From: a bacterium
GTDB lineage: Bacteria; Acidobacteriota; Thermoanaerobaculia; Multivoradales; JAHEKO01
Assembly: GCA_024224155.1 (NCBI GenBank)
Contig: JAAENP010000364.1
Span: 1 to 64,000 of the forward strand
Length of the DNA stretch: 64,000 nt
Direction: 5' to 3'
The position numbers and the translations under genes are program-made. Below the pieces are notes generated by a model, which had not been told where the DNA came from, searched no databases, and was given only the letters and a program-made list of their open reading frames with translations. Position 1 is the first letter of the stretch. Every line of letters starts with the position of its first letter. Positions 27,808-37,123 of the stretch are shown here, piece by piece.

Positions 27808-28460
27808 GGCACCGACTCGACTCGCACCAGCTCGTCTCGCTCGGTGAGCGCCCGCAAGGCCTGGTCCACTTGCCACAGATCCTGAATCGCCCCGAGCTCG
27901 GGATATCTTTCCGCGTCGAACCGGAGTCCGCGCCAGGTCCTGTCCAGCTCGGGTTTGGAGATCGTCAGCCCGGGTTCTCCACCCGGCCGATAGCCCTCGA
28001 TATTCAGATGGAAGTTCGAGTATTCAGCGTCGGCGACATAGAAGAGCGTCGGCTCTTCGGCCGCGAGTGCCGCCGCGCGCAGAAGCTCTTCCGCCGCCTG
28101 CCTGTCTCTCTTGACCTGTTCTTCATCAAAGGCCAGCAGCACCGGCGTGAGCTGGAGAAGCAGCGCTTCGAGCTCATCGGGAGGCAGCCGCATTTCGTAC
28201 TGGCCGGCTCGGTTCATGTACGCCGCGAAGTAGGCCACTACGCGGCCGTCGCCGAAAACGCGCACCAGCGGCGTCGGATCCTGGTCCCGAAACTCCGGCC
28301 AGACCTCTCGAAACGAGACCAGCAGCGTTCCGGGATCTCGCGAGTAGTCAACAGCCGGTTGGGCGAGCGGTCCGGTGTCGGCAGCCGCCACCGGAGCGGC
28401 ACTCACGACGGCCAAGACGAGGCACACGAGCCCCCCCACTGCGCGAATCGACAGGAACAT
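27804..28460 (-). CDS. Secreted hypothetical protein coupled to the metalloprotease
   Basis: The protein has 218 residues from the ATG at 28458-28460; a longer frame is open upstream but lacks a signal-like start. The signal peptide (GLVCLVLAVVSAAPVAAA) is clear. The mature part contains VRVFGDGRVVAYFAAYMNRA and a helical region rich in Glu/Ala, with no known motif. The four-base overlap (ATGA) with the metalloprotease suggests joint function, for example as an inhibitor or chaperone; that is inference. The 239 bp to the next gene contains only a short coding-like scrap (28588-28683, plus strand) I cannot assign. Confidence 0.55.
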   Translation of the reverse strand: MFLSIRAVGGLVCLVLAVVSAAPVAAADTGPLAQPAVDYSRDPGTLLVSFREVWPEFRDQDPTPLVRVFGDGRVVAYFAAYMNRAGQYEMRLPPDELEALLLQLTPVLLAFDEEQVKRDRQAAEELLRAAALAAEEPTLFYVADAEYSNFHLNIEGYRPGGEPGLTISKPELDRTWRGLRFDAERYPELGAIQDLWQVDQALRALTERDELVRVESVP

Positions 28461-28699
28461 TGCGGAGAGTATTAACACAGAGAGCTTCTCGACGTCAAAA
28501 AGGCCGATCCACATCTGCATCCGACACACCCTGGCCGACGCGCACGGGATGATCGGCTGGCACAGAGACGAAAGCCAGATGGTCTAAGTCGTCGCCGGCG
28601 ACGGTGCGACCCAAGGCCAGCGCATCAAGGAGCTGGGGCGCGGCGAGCCCATCGAGCTCGACATTTTCGGAGATCCGGTGTGACCGACGATCCGGGGCC

Positions 28700-31066
28700 C
28701 TAGCCCCACCCGACCCACCAGAGCTCCTTGTCGGTCAGAACCAGCGCGCCCGAGTAAACCGGGTGCGGCAGGATTTGACGGACGCGGGAGTTCCTGGCGA
28801 CCGGCAGGGCGTACTCGCGCTCCGGCTCGGAGCGGCTGCCGAGCACCAAGAGCGGGCGGTTGTGGTCGTGGCCGAGGAGCCTGCCGCGGGCGACGTCGAA
28901 GCCCAGGGCCCGGGGATGGATTCCCACCTCCACCACCCGCACCGGATCCTGGAGATTCTCCAGCCGGTAGATCGGCAGCGAGCCCTGCTTGATTCTCGGA
29001 TGGTTCTTGATCGCATTCGACGACAAGCTGCCGACCATCGTCAGGTACTTCGAATCCGGGCTGATCTCGATCCGCCCCGTGCCGAGTCTCGGCCCCATCT
29101 CCTCGTACTCCAGGCTGGTGCCCTTGATGCGGAAGCGGTGCAGGCACTCGAAACCCTCGGCAAACAGGTACTTGCCGTCGGGTGACACCGTCAGGGCGTC
29201 GAACTCGCTCAGGACCACGCCATCAGGATGACGGCGGATCAGGTGCCGAAAGCGCTGCGAGACCTCGCGCGCCGCGTAGGTTCGGGCCACTCGCTTCCGG
29301 TGCAGATCGACGACCGAGAGCTCCCACGGGCTCCTCTCGTCGGCGGCATAGGCCACCTTGAGCTGCGGTGACGAGACGAGCTGCGACACGCCGGGCACGC
29401 GGATCGTTCGAAGCGTCCGCAGACCGTCCTCGGCGATCACGCGCACCAGCTGGCTTCCCGGCACCGCAACCACCAGGCCCATGGCACTCTGCGCCATCGC
29501 CGAGGCTTCCTCGAACAACCGCACCCGGTGGGTCTCACGAAAACCGTCGAGCGCGACCCGATGCAGCGCCCCCACCTTGGTCAGGGCGAAGAAGGCGTTC
29601 TGGTCCGACGACCACAGTAGGTGCGGCAGCAGGTTCTTGGCGTCTTCGAGCAGTAGCGAAGCCGTGGCATCGGCCACTGTAGCGGTCTTCTTGGGCGCGA
29701 ACGAAGTCTGAGCGATCACGTCCGGGATCGCCTCGGGATCGCCGGCCAGAGTGCCGTCGCCGGCATCGGGGTCCGGCTCGAGCCAGTCGCCGGTCAGCGG
29801 CACGCCACCGCCCGAGGCCCACTTCGGTTTCTCGTCCGACCACCCCTGCTCGACCTCGGCGTTCCACTTCAGCTCGCCCGACTGCCGGCCGGAATCCAGG
29901 AGCGACACCCGGAACGGGGCGAAGTTCCGGCCGCCGCGCGGATTCGAAAACCAGGGTTGGAGAAACACCCGGTCACTCGGCTGGCGAGCCACCCGGACCC
30001 GGAGCTGGGTCGTCTCGCCCTGTGGCGCCGATCGGGCCAGCTCGCTCCCCACTCGCGGGACCGCCTCGCCCGCTTCGACCTGGGGAATCTCGCCTTCGGA
30101 GGCCACCAGGTTCACCCCGAAGCCCGAGATCCGCGCCATCGGATCGCGCGTGTCGAACTCGATCGTCACCAGCTTGTCGCGGGCGCCGCCCTCGACCTCA
30201 TAGCGAAGCGCCACCACATAGCCGTTCAGAAGATCGTGCAGCCGCGACACCGGCACCATGAACGAGATGTTGGTCGCCGAGACCGACTCGACCGCGACCC
30301 CCACCACCTGGCCGCCACCCGAGACCACCGGGCCGCCGCTGTTGCCGGGATTCACATCCGCGTCGAGCTGCACCCGGAAGAGCTCACCCCGGTCATCATG
30401 GCGCAGGCTCGAGACCGAGCCCTTGCCGAGCGTCGGCGCCGGCAGACCCGAGCGCGACAGGATCTCCCCGAATGGAAAGCCCGCGACCACGATCGACTGG
30501 GTCTCGAATACCGCATCGTCGACCGCCAGAGCCAAAACCTCCCGGGGCCGCTCGGGCTCCTGGATCTTCAGCACCGCGAGATCCACGTCCGGGTCCATCG
30601 CCACCACCTGAGCCAGGAGCTGCTCCTGCCGGGGACTGCCCGAATCCAGCACCACCTCGAGCGTCGAGCCGAAATCCTCCAGCCCATCGACCACGTGATG
30701 GTTCGTGGCCACCAGATGCGAGCCGTCGCCATTGCGATGAAACACAAACCCGCTCCCCGACCCCCGCGGCGAGCGCACCATGACCGTCGCCGCCTTGACC
30801 CTCGTGACCTCGGCGGGCGTCAGGTCGCGCTGCAGACCGCCCAGGAACCGGGCCGCGACCTCGGTGCGGTAGTCGCGCGAGCGCTCGAGTCCGGGCCCAG
30901 CAGCCGGCTCGCCCGTCGCATCGGCAACCGAATTCTCCGCCGACTCGACCGCCTCGGCGGGCGAGTCACCGGCCGTCTCCTCGACCACCGGCGCGCCGCA
31001 GGCGAGGATCCCGACGGCCAAAAGGCAGGCGGCTCCGACAGCTACTGCTCGCCCCTTCCAGCGCAT
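28700..31066 (-). CDS. Lipoprotein trypsin-like protease (HtrA/S1C type) with C-terminal propeller
   Basis: The protein has 788 residues. A lipoprotein signal ends at the lipobox LACG. The S1C protease domain covers about residues 85-270, with His in NHHVVDG, Asp in DVDLAVLK and Ser in NPGNSGGPV. No PDZ domain follows, unlike typical DegP/HtrA. The C-terminal 400 residues contain repeated strands (ALTVSPDGKYLFAEG, IEISPDSKYLTMVG), consistent with a WD40/YVTN-like beta propeller. It is probably anchored to a membrane facing the periplasm. The gene is divergent from the sigma factor gene. Confidence 0.85.
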   Translation of the reverse strand: MRWKGRAVAVGAACLLAVGILACGAPVVEETAGDSPAEAVESAENSVADATGEPAAGPGLERSRDYRTEVAARFLGGLQRDLTPAEVTRVKAATVMVRSPRGSGSGFVFHRNGDGSHLVATNHHVVDGLEDFGSTLEVVLDSGSPRQEQLLAQVVAMDPDVDLAVLKIQEPERPREVLALAVDDAVFETQSIVVAGFPFGEILSRSGLPAPTLGKGSVSSLRHDDRGELFRVQLDADVNPGNSGGPVVSGGGQVVGVAVESVSATNISFMVPVSRLHDLLNGYVVALRYEVEGGARDKLVTIEFDTRDPMARISGFGVNLVASEGEIPQVEAGEAVPRVGSELARSAPQGETTQLRVRVARQPSDRVFLQPWFSNPRGGRNFAPFRVSLLDSGRQSGELKWNAEVEQGWSDEKPKWASGGGVPLTGDWLEPDPDAGDGTLAGDPEAIPDVIAQTSFAPKKTATVADATASLLLEDAKNLLPHLLWSSDQNAFFALTKVGALHRVALDGFRETHRVRLFEEASAMAQSAMGLVVAVPGSQLVRVIAEDGLRTLRTIRVPGVSQLVSSPQLKVAYAADERSPWELSVVDLHRKRVARTYAAREVSQRFRHLIRRHPDGVVLSEFDALTVSPDGKYLFAEGFECLHRFRIKGTSLEYEEMGPRLGTGRIEISPDSKYLTMVGSLSSNAIKNHPRIKQGSLPIYRLENLQDPVRVVEVGIHPRALGFDVARGRLLGHDHNRPLLVLGSRSEPEREYALPVARNSRVRQILPHPVYSGALVLTDKELWWVGWG

Positions 31067-31262
31067 GTGATGAGTCTAGGTCCTCCCTACCGGGAGCTTC
31101 ATGAATTTGTTCACACGTGCTTACACCTTGGCCAGGGTCCATCCGTGACCGCCTCGCACGGGCTTCCCCACCTGCTGTCGCAGAGCAATCTCGCGCCGGC
31201 ACCCCAGAGCCATGAGGTTCTTCACGGCGTTTTTGCGCCTTCTTAGGGATAGAGAGGAAATA

Positions 31263-31952
31263 ATGCAGTTGAATCTCGCAGTTGCGCGCCCCCACGGTTT
31301 CGGCTACGTTTGGCAAGTCACTGTCAGACCGTCGGAGGGCCCGCGGCGCCTCGAGCGTCCGGGGGAGGTCATACCTAAATCGCCCAAAACAATCACCCGC
31401 ATGCTGCGGGACTGGAAAGATGGTGACGAGCAGGCGTTGGAGGAGCTCGTGCCTCTCGTCTACGAGAAGTTGCGCGGCCTGGCCCGGCGCGAGCTCCGGC
31501 GCGACCGACCCGGCCACAGCCTGCAGCCGACCGAGCTGGTCCACGACGCCTACGCGCGCATGGTGGACCTCGAGTTGTCTTGGCAGGACCGGGTGCACTT
31601 CTACCGCATGGCCGCCCGGACCATGCGCCGGGTCCTGGTCGACCACGCCCGGGCCCGCCGCGCCGAGAAGCGCGGCGGTGGCGCGGTCATGGTCACGCTG
31701 TCCGAAGGCCACGGCCAGCCCGAGCAGCCGGCGAGCGACGTATTGGACCTCAACGAGGCGCTCGGACGCCTGGCCGAACAGGACGCCAGGCTGAGCCAGG
31801 CGGTCGAGCTCTACTACTTCGGCGGCCTGACCTACCAGGAGATCGCGCACGCCCTCGAGGTCTCGGCCGCCACCGTCGACCGCGACCTGCGTTTCGCCCG
31901 AGCCTGGCTGCGCCGGGAGCTGGCACCGGCGGCTGGAAACGCCGAGGCCTGA
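31263..31952 (+). CDS. ECF-type sigma factor (TIGR02999 group)
   Basis: Sigma region 2 begins at MLRDWKDGDEQALEELVPLV and includes the ELVHDAYARMVD segment. Region 4 reads LSQAVELYYFGGLTYQEIAH followed by the recognition helix. I start at the ATG at 31263 because GAGAGG lies seven bases upstream; this gives about 45 residues of unusual N-terminal extension before region 2. Members of this group are usually encoded beside a large Ser/Thr kinase instead of an anti-sigma factor. That is the case here, with an eight-base gap (31953-31959 region), so phosphorylation is the likely control. Confidence 0.9.
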   Translation: MQLNLAVARPHGFGYVWQVTVRPSEGPRRLERPGEVIPKSPKTITRMLRDWKDGDEQALEELVPLVYEKLRGLARRELRRDRPGHSLQPTELVHDAYARMVDLELSWQDRVHFYRMAARTMRRVLVDHARARRAEKRGGGAVMVTLSEGHGQPEQPASDVLDLNEALGRLAEQDARLSQAVELYYFGGLTYQEIAHALEVSAATVDRDLRFARAWLRRELAPAAGNAEA

Positions 31953-31959
31953 GAATCAG

Positions 31960-34740
31960 ATGGACCCTCACAGCTGGTCCCGGATCCGGGAACTCTTCGC
32001 CGCCGCCGTCCTCCTCGATCCCGAGGAGAGATCGGCGTTTCTAAACGACAACTGCGGCGAAGATGCCGCGCTGCGCCGCGAGGTCGAATCGCTTCTCGAC
32101 CACGACCTCGAAGCGGGCGACCACGGCGACGCGATCGGCGAAGCGGTGCGAGCGGAGGCGCGCGGCGTCGCCGGTACCGGCGACGGCAGGGGCACCCAGA
32201 CCGCGCCCGCCCCCGACCCGCTCGTCGGCCAGCGCGTCGGCCAGATCCGGGTACTCCAGCTCCTGGGCCGGGGCGGGATGGGCAAAGTCTACGTGGGCTT
32301 TGACGAGACCCTGCAGCGTCGCGTGGCGCTCAAGGCCATTCGCGCCCGGCACCGCCTCGCCGCCGGCTCCCGGGCCCGCTTCCTACGCGAAGCCCGCATC
32401 CTGTCCCAGCTCGAGCATCCCAACATCTGCCGCATCCACAACTACATCGAAGGCGACGAGAGCGACTTCCTGGTCCTCGAGCTGATCGAGGGAGGCGATC
32501 TGGCCGAGGCCATCGCCGAGGGGCTGGAGCCGGCTCAGAAGATGAAAGTGGCGATCCAGATCGCCGCCGTGCTCGAAGCGGCGCACGGCCAGGGCGTCGT
32601 TCACCGCGACCTCAAACCGCAGAACGTCATGGTCACGCCCGAGGGCGAAGCCAAGGTGCTCGACTTCGGACTGGCGCGCTCGGGCGAGCCCGCGCCCAGC
32701 GAATCGACCGGCCCCGAACCGACCGGGCCCGAACCGCCGGAACTCGACGCGCCCGAGCCCGTCGCGGCACCGGACGGCCGGACCCTCGCCATCCCGGACG
32801 AATCCTCGGCCGACACGGCACTGATGCCGGAGCTCGGCGGCCCCGAGGCCGGCCGGGAACCGAGCGTTCGGACCCGGCGCGGCCAGCTCGTCGGCACGCC
32901 CGTCTTCATGAGCCCCGAGCAGGCGAGCGGCGAGGAGGTCACCACCGCCAGCGACATGTACTCGTTCGCGCTCCTACTGCAGGCGCTCTTCACCGGCGCC
33001 TCTCCCTACCCCGCCGGCCTCGACTCGGTCGAGATCCTCAGCCGCGCCCGCCGGGCCGAAACGCTTCCCGCCACCGGCGTCGACAAGGACCTGGCGGCTC
33101 TCATCGGGCGCATGAAGTCCGCCGCACCGGCGGCCAGACCGACGGCGGTCGAGGCCCTCGAGCGCTTGCGCTGGGTCCGCGGCAAGCCCAAGCGCCGCCT
33201 GCGCCGACTGATCGCCGCCGCCGTCCTGGCGTTGCTCGCGCTGGGCGGCGCCAAGTACACCTTCGATCTCAAGGTGGCGCGCGACGAGGCCACTCGGCGC
33301 CGCGACCAGGCGGAGGACTTGATCGGCTTCATGATCGGCGACCTGCGCTCCAAGCTTGCGCCGGTCAATCGGCTCGAGGTGCTCGACACCATCGGTGACA
33401 AGGCGCTCGACTACTTCGCGGCCGTCCCGGCGGCCGAGCTGACTTCGAAAGAGCTACTGTTTCGTTCTCAGACCCTCTCCCAGATCGGCCAGGTGCGAAT
33501 GGACCAGGGCGATCTCGCCGCCGCACTGGAAGCCTTCAATGAGTCCCTGGGTCTCGCCCGGGACCTGACCGAGCGCGAGCCGGACAACGGTGACTGGCTG
33601 GCCTGGCTGGGAGCCGCGCACTTCTGGGTCGGTTTCGTGGACTGGAAGCGCAGCGATCTGGAGGGTGCGCTGGGGAGCTATCGAGCGTACCTGGACGTCT
33701 CGCGCGAGCTCGTGGAACGCGACCCGGAGAACCTCGACTGGCAGCTCGAGCTCTCCTACGCTCACAACAACATCGGCTCGGTGCTGAGCGCCGCGGGGAA
33801 TCTCGCCGCCGCGGCTGACGAGTTTCGATCTTCCGTGGACATCAAGCGCCGGCTGGTCAGCGAACAGCCCGAGAACCGCCAGTGGCAGACGGACCTTGCC
33901 GGGAGCCATGTCTGGCTCGGTCGGGCGCTACTTTCGAGTGGAGACCTCGAGGGCGCCCTGCATGAATACCAAGCCAACCTCGAGATCCTGCAAGAGCTGG
34001 TGGCGGCGGAACCGGCCAACACCCGCCGGCAGTGGCTGCTCGGCATCGCGCACGAAAAGATCGGATGGGTTCTGGAGATAACGGGCCGGTTGGACGAGGC
34101 CCTGCCCAGGTATGAGGAGTACTTTGAGATCAACCAGGCTCTCGTCGAGCACGACGGTGAGAACTCGACCTGGCAACGCGAGCTGGCGGTCGCTCATACC
34201 CGGGTCGGCAACGCGCTCGTAGACCTCGGAGAGTCGAAGCAAGGGCAGGAACGCCTCCGAGCCGCGGAAGCGATCTTAGAGCGCCTGATCGCCATCGACG
34301 CTAGCAACACCAACTGGAAGTGGGAGCTGGCGCACGCCCGCACAGGTCTCGCCAATGTTCTTTGGCAACGGGGCCTTGCCAAGGAAGCTCTGCAGAAAGC
34401 AGCGGAGGCCACGGAAATCTCCAGGGCCATCCTGGAGGACAATCCGGGTGACTCGACCATGCCGAGGCTCTATAGCCACAGTCTCTTGGCACTCGGAGAG
34501 GTTCATCTTCAACTGGAGCGCGGTGACGAGGCCGCGGCAGCGTTCTCGCGTGCCCTCGAAGCTATCGAACGCGCAAACGGCGAGTCGTCCGATCCACAGC
34601 ACGGCGCGACCCGAGCCCAGGCCTTGCTGCGGCTCGGTCGGATCGAGGAAGCGAGGCCCATCGTCGCCAAGCTGCACAGGCAAGGCTTCCGCCGCCGAGC
34701 GTTCGAGCGTCTGTGCCGTGACATGGGGGTGTGGCCATGA
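31960..34740 (+). CDS. Ser/Thr protein kinase with transmembrane helix and TPR domain
   Basis: The protein has 926 residues. An N-terminal helical segment (DPHSWSRIRELFAAAVLLDP, LLDHD) is typical of the family. The kinase domain starts near residue 88 with LLGRGGMGKVY; the catalytic loop HRDLKPQN is near 214 and DFG near 235. The activation segment carries an insert of about 65-70 residues rich in Pro, Glu and Ala before GTPVFMSPEQ. A transmembrane helix lies at about 415-437. Residues 495-926 are tetratricopeptide-like repeats of roughly 50 residues (GDLAAALEAFNESL, GDLEGALHEYQANL). It pairs with the sigma factor immediately upstream. Confidence 0.92.
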   Translation: MDPHSWSRIRELFAAAVLLDPEERSAFLNDNCGEDAALRREVESLLDHDLEAGDHGDAIGEAVRAEARGVAGTGDGRGTQTAPAPDPLVGQRVGQIRVLQLLGRGGMGKVYVGFDETLQRRVALKAIRARHRLAAGSRARFLREARILSQLEHPNICRIHNYIEGDESDFLVLELIEGGDLAEAIAEGLEPAQKMKVAIQIAAVLEAAHGQGVVHRDLKPQNVMVTPEGEAKVLDFGLARSGEPAPSESTGPEPTGPEPPELDAPEPVAAPDGRTLAIPDESSADTALMPELGGPEAGREPSVRTRRGQLVGTPVFMSPEQASGEEVTTASDMYSFALLLQALFTGASPYPAGLDSVEILSRARRAETLPATGVDKDLAALIGRMKSAAPAARPTAVEALERLRWVRGKPKRRLRRLIAAAVLALLALGGAKYTFDLKVARDEATRRRDQAEDLIGFMIGDLRSKLAPVNRLEVLDTIGDKALDYFAAVPAAELTSKELLFRSQTLSQIGQVRMDQGDLAAALEAFNESLGLARDLTEREPDNGDWLAWLGAAHFWVGFVDWKRSDLEGALGSYRAYLDVSRELVERDPENLDWQLELSYAHNNIGSVLSAAGNLAAAADEFRSSVDIKRRLVSEQPENRQWQTDLAGSHVWLGRALLSSGDLEGALHEYQANLEILQELVAAEPANTRRQWLLGIAHEKIGWVLEITGRLDEALPRYEEYFEINQALVEHDGENSTWQRELAVAHTRVGNALVDLGESKQGQERLRAAEAILERLIAIDASNTNWKWELAHARTGLANVLWQRGLAKEALQKAAEATEISRAILEDNPGDSTMPRLYSHSLLALGEVHLQLERGDEAAAAFSRALEAIERANGESSDPQHGATRAQALLRLGRIEEARPIVAKLHRQGFRRRAFERLCRDMGVWP

Positions 34741-34808
34741 ACTAGCTCTCCGGGGCCCGACTCACCGACGCAAGTCAAGAACCTGAATTAACAGAAGGAG
34801 GAACTCAG

Positions 34809-35204
34809 ATGACAGAGCAACCAGCAGACATCACACTCTATGCCGCAATCGAACCCACCGGGGATTACGAGATCTTCGAGATCAAGCTGTTCTCCGACTA
34901 CGCGGGGAGCCAGCCAACCAAGGGCGACATCCAGGTTCCCATGGGAGGGGCGGTTCTTCGTTTCAAGAAGGTAGCAGCTCAGGTAGTGTGGCCGTGGCGG
35001 TTTCACGATCTCACCATCCACCCGATGGGGCCGGAAACCGACCGGCTCGATCTCAAGTGGAGAGTGAGCCCCGCTGACGTTGTTGTGAAGCACGAAGAGG
35101 CGACGGTGAAGCGCACCTATAGCTACACCCTCTCGGTCGAGTTCGCCGGAAGTTACTTCTATCTCGATCCCCAGATGGTGGATGTCGGCGGCGGTCAGAA
35201 GTAG
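34809..35204 (+). CDS. Hypothetical protein, 131 residues
   Basis: A strong ribosome binding site (AGGAGG) precedes the ATG. The protein is soluble, beta-rich and without a signal peptide (ITLYAAIEPTGDYEIFEIKL, then YSYTLSVEFAG). No family recognised. Its last 71 codons including the stop are repeated at 43433-43645 at roughly 90 percent identity. It follows the kinase by 68 bases and could belong to the same unit. Confidence 0.6.
   Translation: MTEQPADITLYAAIEPTGDYEIFEIKLFSDYAGSQPTKGDIQVPMGGAVLRFKKVAAQVVWPWRFHDLTIHPMGPETDRLDLKWRVSPADVVVKHEEATVKRTYSYTLSVEFAGSYFYLDPQMVDVGGGQK
34992..35204. repeat. 213 bp partial-gene duplication, left copy
   Basis: The second half of the 131-residue gene, from CCGTGG to the stop codon, is present again at 43433-43645 in the same orientation and with the same length. 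Substitutions are scattered and mostly silent, so both copies evolved under or came from coding constraint. Confidence 0.88.
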
Positions 35205-35278
35205 GCGACGGACACCCGGCGCCTGACTGAACAAGCGGGGGCGGGACTCTGCCGAAACGAGTGTCCGCCTCCGCCGGG

Positions 35279-35335
35279 AAAAGCGGTGACAGAGTACTCA
35301 TCCCGGCATTGACCTCCGAAGCCGAGAGCAAAGAC
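35279..35335 (+). repeat. Interspersed repeat element, copy 1 (divergent)
   Basis: Begins AAAAGCGGTGACAG and keeps TACTCAT and the CCGAAGCCGAGAGCAAAGACC segment of the family. Its stem is only partly formed. It lies in the 328 bp gap between the 131-residue gene and the GMC oxidoreductase, 75 bases after the former. The rest of that gap shows nothing I can support. Confidence 0.7.
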
Positions 35336-35532
35336 CCCCCTCTATGGGGCAGCGCTTTCGCCGGCGTGGCGACTTCTCGTTCGAGGTGCCTCGAATTTGG
35401 GTAGAGCGACGACTGAGTCGCAACCGAGACATCTGAGCCCACGGCCCTACCCTCACAAGTGGTGCGGCGCTCGGGAAGCCAGCCATAGGCTGGACTCCAG
35501 ACGGCCAACCCTGCCCGATGGAGGACAAGCGC

Positions 35533-36987
35533 ATGGCAATCACACGACGGGAGTTCCTCGCCGGCGCGGGCGCACTGGCGGCATCGACCCTTGCCTGCCC
35601 TCGGCATCCGGAGCCCTGGGACGTCTGCGTCATCGGGTCCGGATTCGCCGGCATGCACCTGGCGCTCCGCACTGCCGACGCGGGGCTCAACACCATCATC
35701 GTGGAAGCGGGCCCGAGACCCGAGACGGACTCCGGAGAGGATCTCCGCGGTGATCTGTTCGCCTATCGCAACAGCGGGGAGGTGCAGTACCCGCTCAACT
35801 CGACGCGCGCCATCGGGGTCGGAGGAACCAGCAGGCTCTGGGGCGGCGTTTCGACGAGACTCTGGCCCAGCGACTTTCGGATGCGGACGAACCACGGGTT
35901 GTGGACCAACTGGCCGATCAGCTACGAAGACCTCGTCCCCTACTACTGCGAGGCCGAACAGCTCCTGAGCGTGCGGGGCGGTGACGTGGTGCCGGCGGCC
36001 GAGCCCCCGCGGGAGTGCCCCTACCCCGTGCCCCTCCGCCAGCCCCCCGGCAACCCAGACGTACGGGTCGAAGGTGCGCCTCGCCCGTTCTTTCGAGTGC
36101 CCCGGTCCAGAAGAAGCGGGCGCCCGGTCCGGCTGGCGCAGGACGAACTCTCCAGATTCGAGGCCCACCCTCTGGGTACCCTGCTACCGGGTCTCCAGGT
36201 CACGCGCATCGTCACCCAGGACGGCGCCACCGTGGACCACCTCGAGGCACGGCCCATCACGGGCGGAGATGTGCGGAAGATCTCCGCACGCTACTTCGTG
36301 GTGGCCGCCGGAGCCATCGAAAGCGCGAGACTCCTCCTACTGTCGCGCTCGCCGGACGGGGAAGGTCTCGGCAACCGGCACGGTCAGGTCGGGCGCTACT
36401 TCGCGGTCCACCCGAGCCTTCAGATTCGCCTCGTCCCGTCCAGGCCCATCAATGTCACGCATGGCAGCTACAGGACCTATGCCCTCAACGATCTCTACCG
36501 CAAGCAGGGACTCAACGCCGCACACTACCAATTGGACGTCTTGGACTCCGACAGGCTCCGGTGGCGCGTGCAGCCGGAGATCGAGCCCCAGGCCGAAAAC
36601 CGCGTGGCGCTCGGCGACAGCGCCACGGACTCGAGGGGCCTGCCCCTGCCGGATCTCAGACTTACCTATTCCGACCGCGACCAGCGCACGTTCCAGCGCT
36701 GCAGAGCCTTCGTGGCCGAGACCAGAGCGGACCTGCGCGCTGTCGAAGGCAGCGGACGCGAGAAGTTCCCCTGGTGGCGGTCACATACGTCCGGAACCTG
36801 TCGCATGGGGTCCGACCCGACATCCGGTGTGGTAGACGCCAACAACCTCGTCTTCGGCACGCGTAACCTCTTTGTCTCAGGCGGCGCCACCTTCCCGAAT
36901 GCCGGCACGGCCAATCCCGTGAGTACCATCGTTGCCCTCACCCTCCGTCTCGGGGATCACATCCGCGGCCTGGCCGCGCGCGGCTAG
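35533..36987 (+). CDS. GMC-family FAD oxidoreductase with Tat signal
   Basis: The protein has 484 residues from the ATG at 35533, chosen because GGAGG lies nine bases upstream. A twin-arginine signal (TRREFLAGAGALAA) indicates export of the folded flavoprotein. The FAD-binding motif reads VIGSGFAGMHLALRTADAG. The C-terminal GMC domain includes HTSGTCRMG, NLFVSGGATFPNAGTANP and the final VALTLRLGDHI, with the catalytic His expected at HTSGTC. Family enzymes oxidise alcohols or sugars. No cytochrome partner or gluconate-dehydrogenase subunit 3 gene is adjacent, so the electron acceptor is unknown. Confidence 0.88.
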   Translation: MAITRREFLAGAGALAASTLACPRHPEPWDVCVIGSGFAGMHLALRTADAGLNTIIVEAGPRPETDSGEDLRGDLFAYRNSGEVQYPLNSTRAIGVGGTSRLWGGVSTRLWPSDFRMRTNHGLWTNWPISYEDLVPYYCEAEQLLSVRGGDVVPAAEPPRECPYPVPLRQPPGNPDVRVEGAPRPFFRVPRSRRSGRPVRLAQDELSRFEAHPLGTLLPGLQVTRIVTQDGATVDHLEARPITGGDVRKISARYFVVAAGAIESARLLLLSRSPDGEGLGNRHGQVGRYFAVHPSLQIRLVPSRPINVTHGSYRTYALNDLYRKQGLNAAHYQLDVLDSDRLRWRVQPEIEPQAENRVALGDSATDSRGLPLPDLRLTYSDRDQRTFQRCRAFVAETRADLRAVEGSGREKFPWWRSHTSGTCRMGSDPTSGVVDANNLVFGTRNLFVSGGATFPNAGTANPVSTIVALTLRLGDHIRGLAARG

Positions 36988-37123
36988 CCCGCCCTTCAGC
37001 CGGGACCGCCGAGCCGTAGCGGTAGACGTCCGCTTCGGAGGCTCTAACGGCCCTCAACTCGGCACAACTCTTGATCCTGCTGACGGATTCGTATCGTGGT
37101 TTCACACTGAGGAGCACGCCACT

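Noticed and set aside
28588-28683. A short plus-strand coding-like stretch ending LDIFGDPV
   Set aside because: It has no start codon, follows an in-frame stop, and is too short to assign; it may be debris of an older gene.
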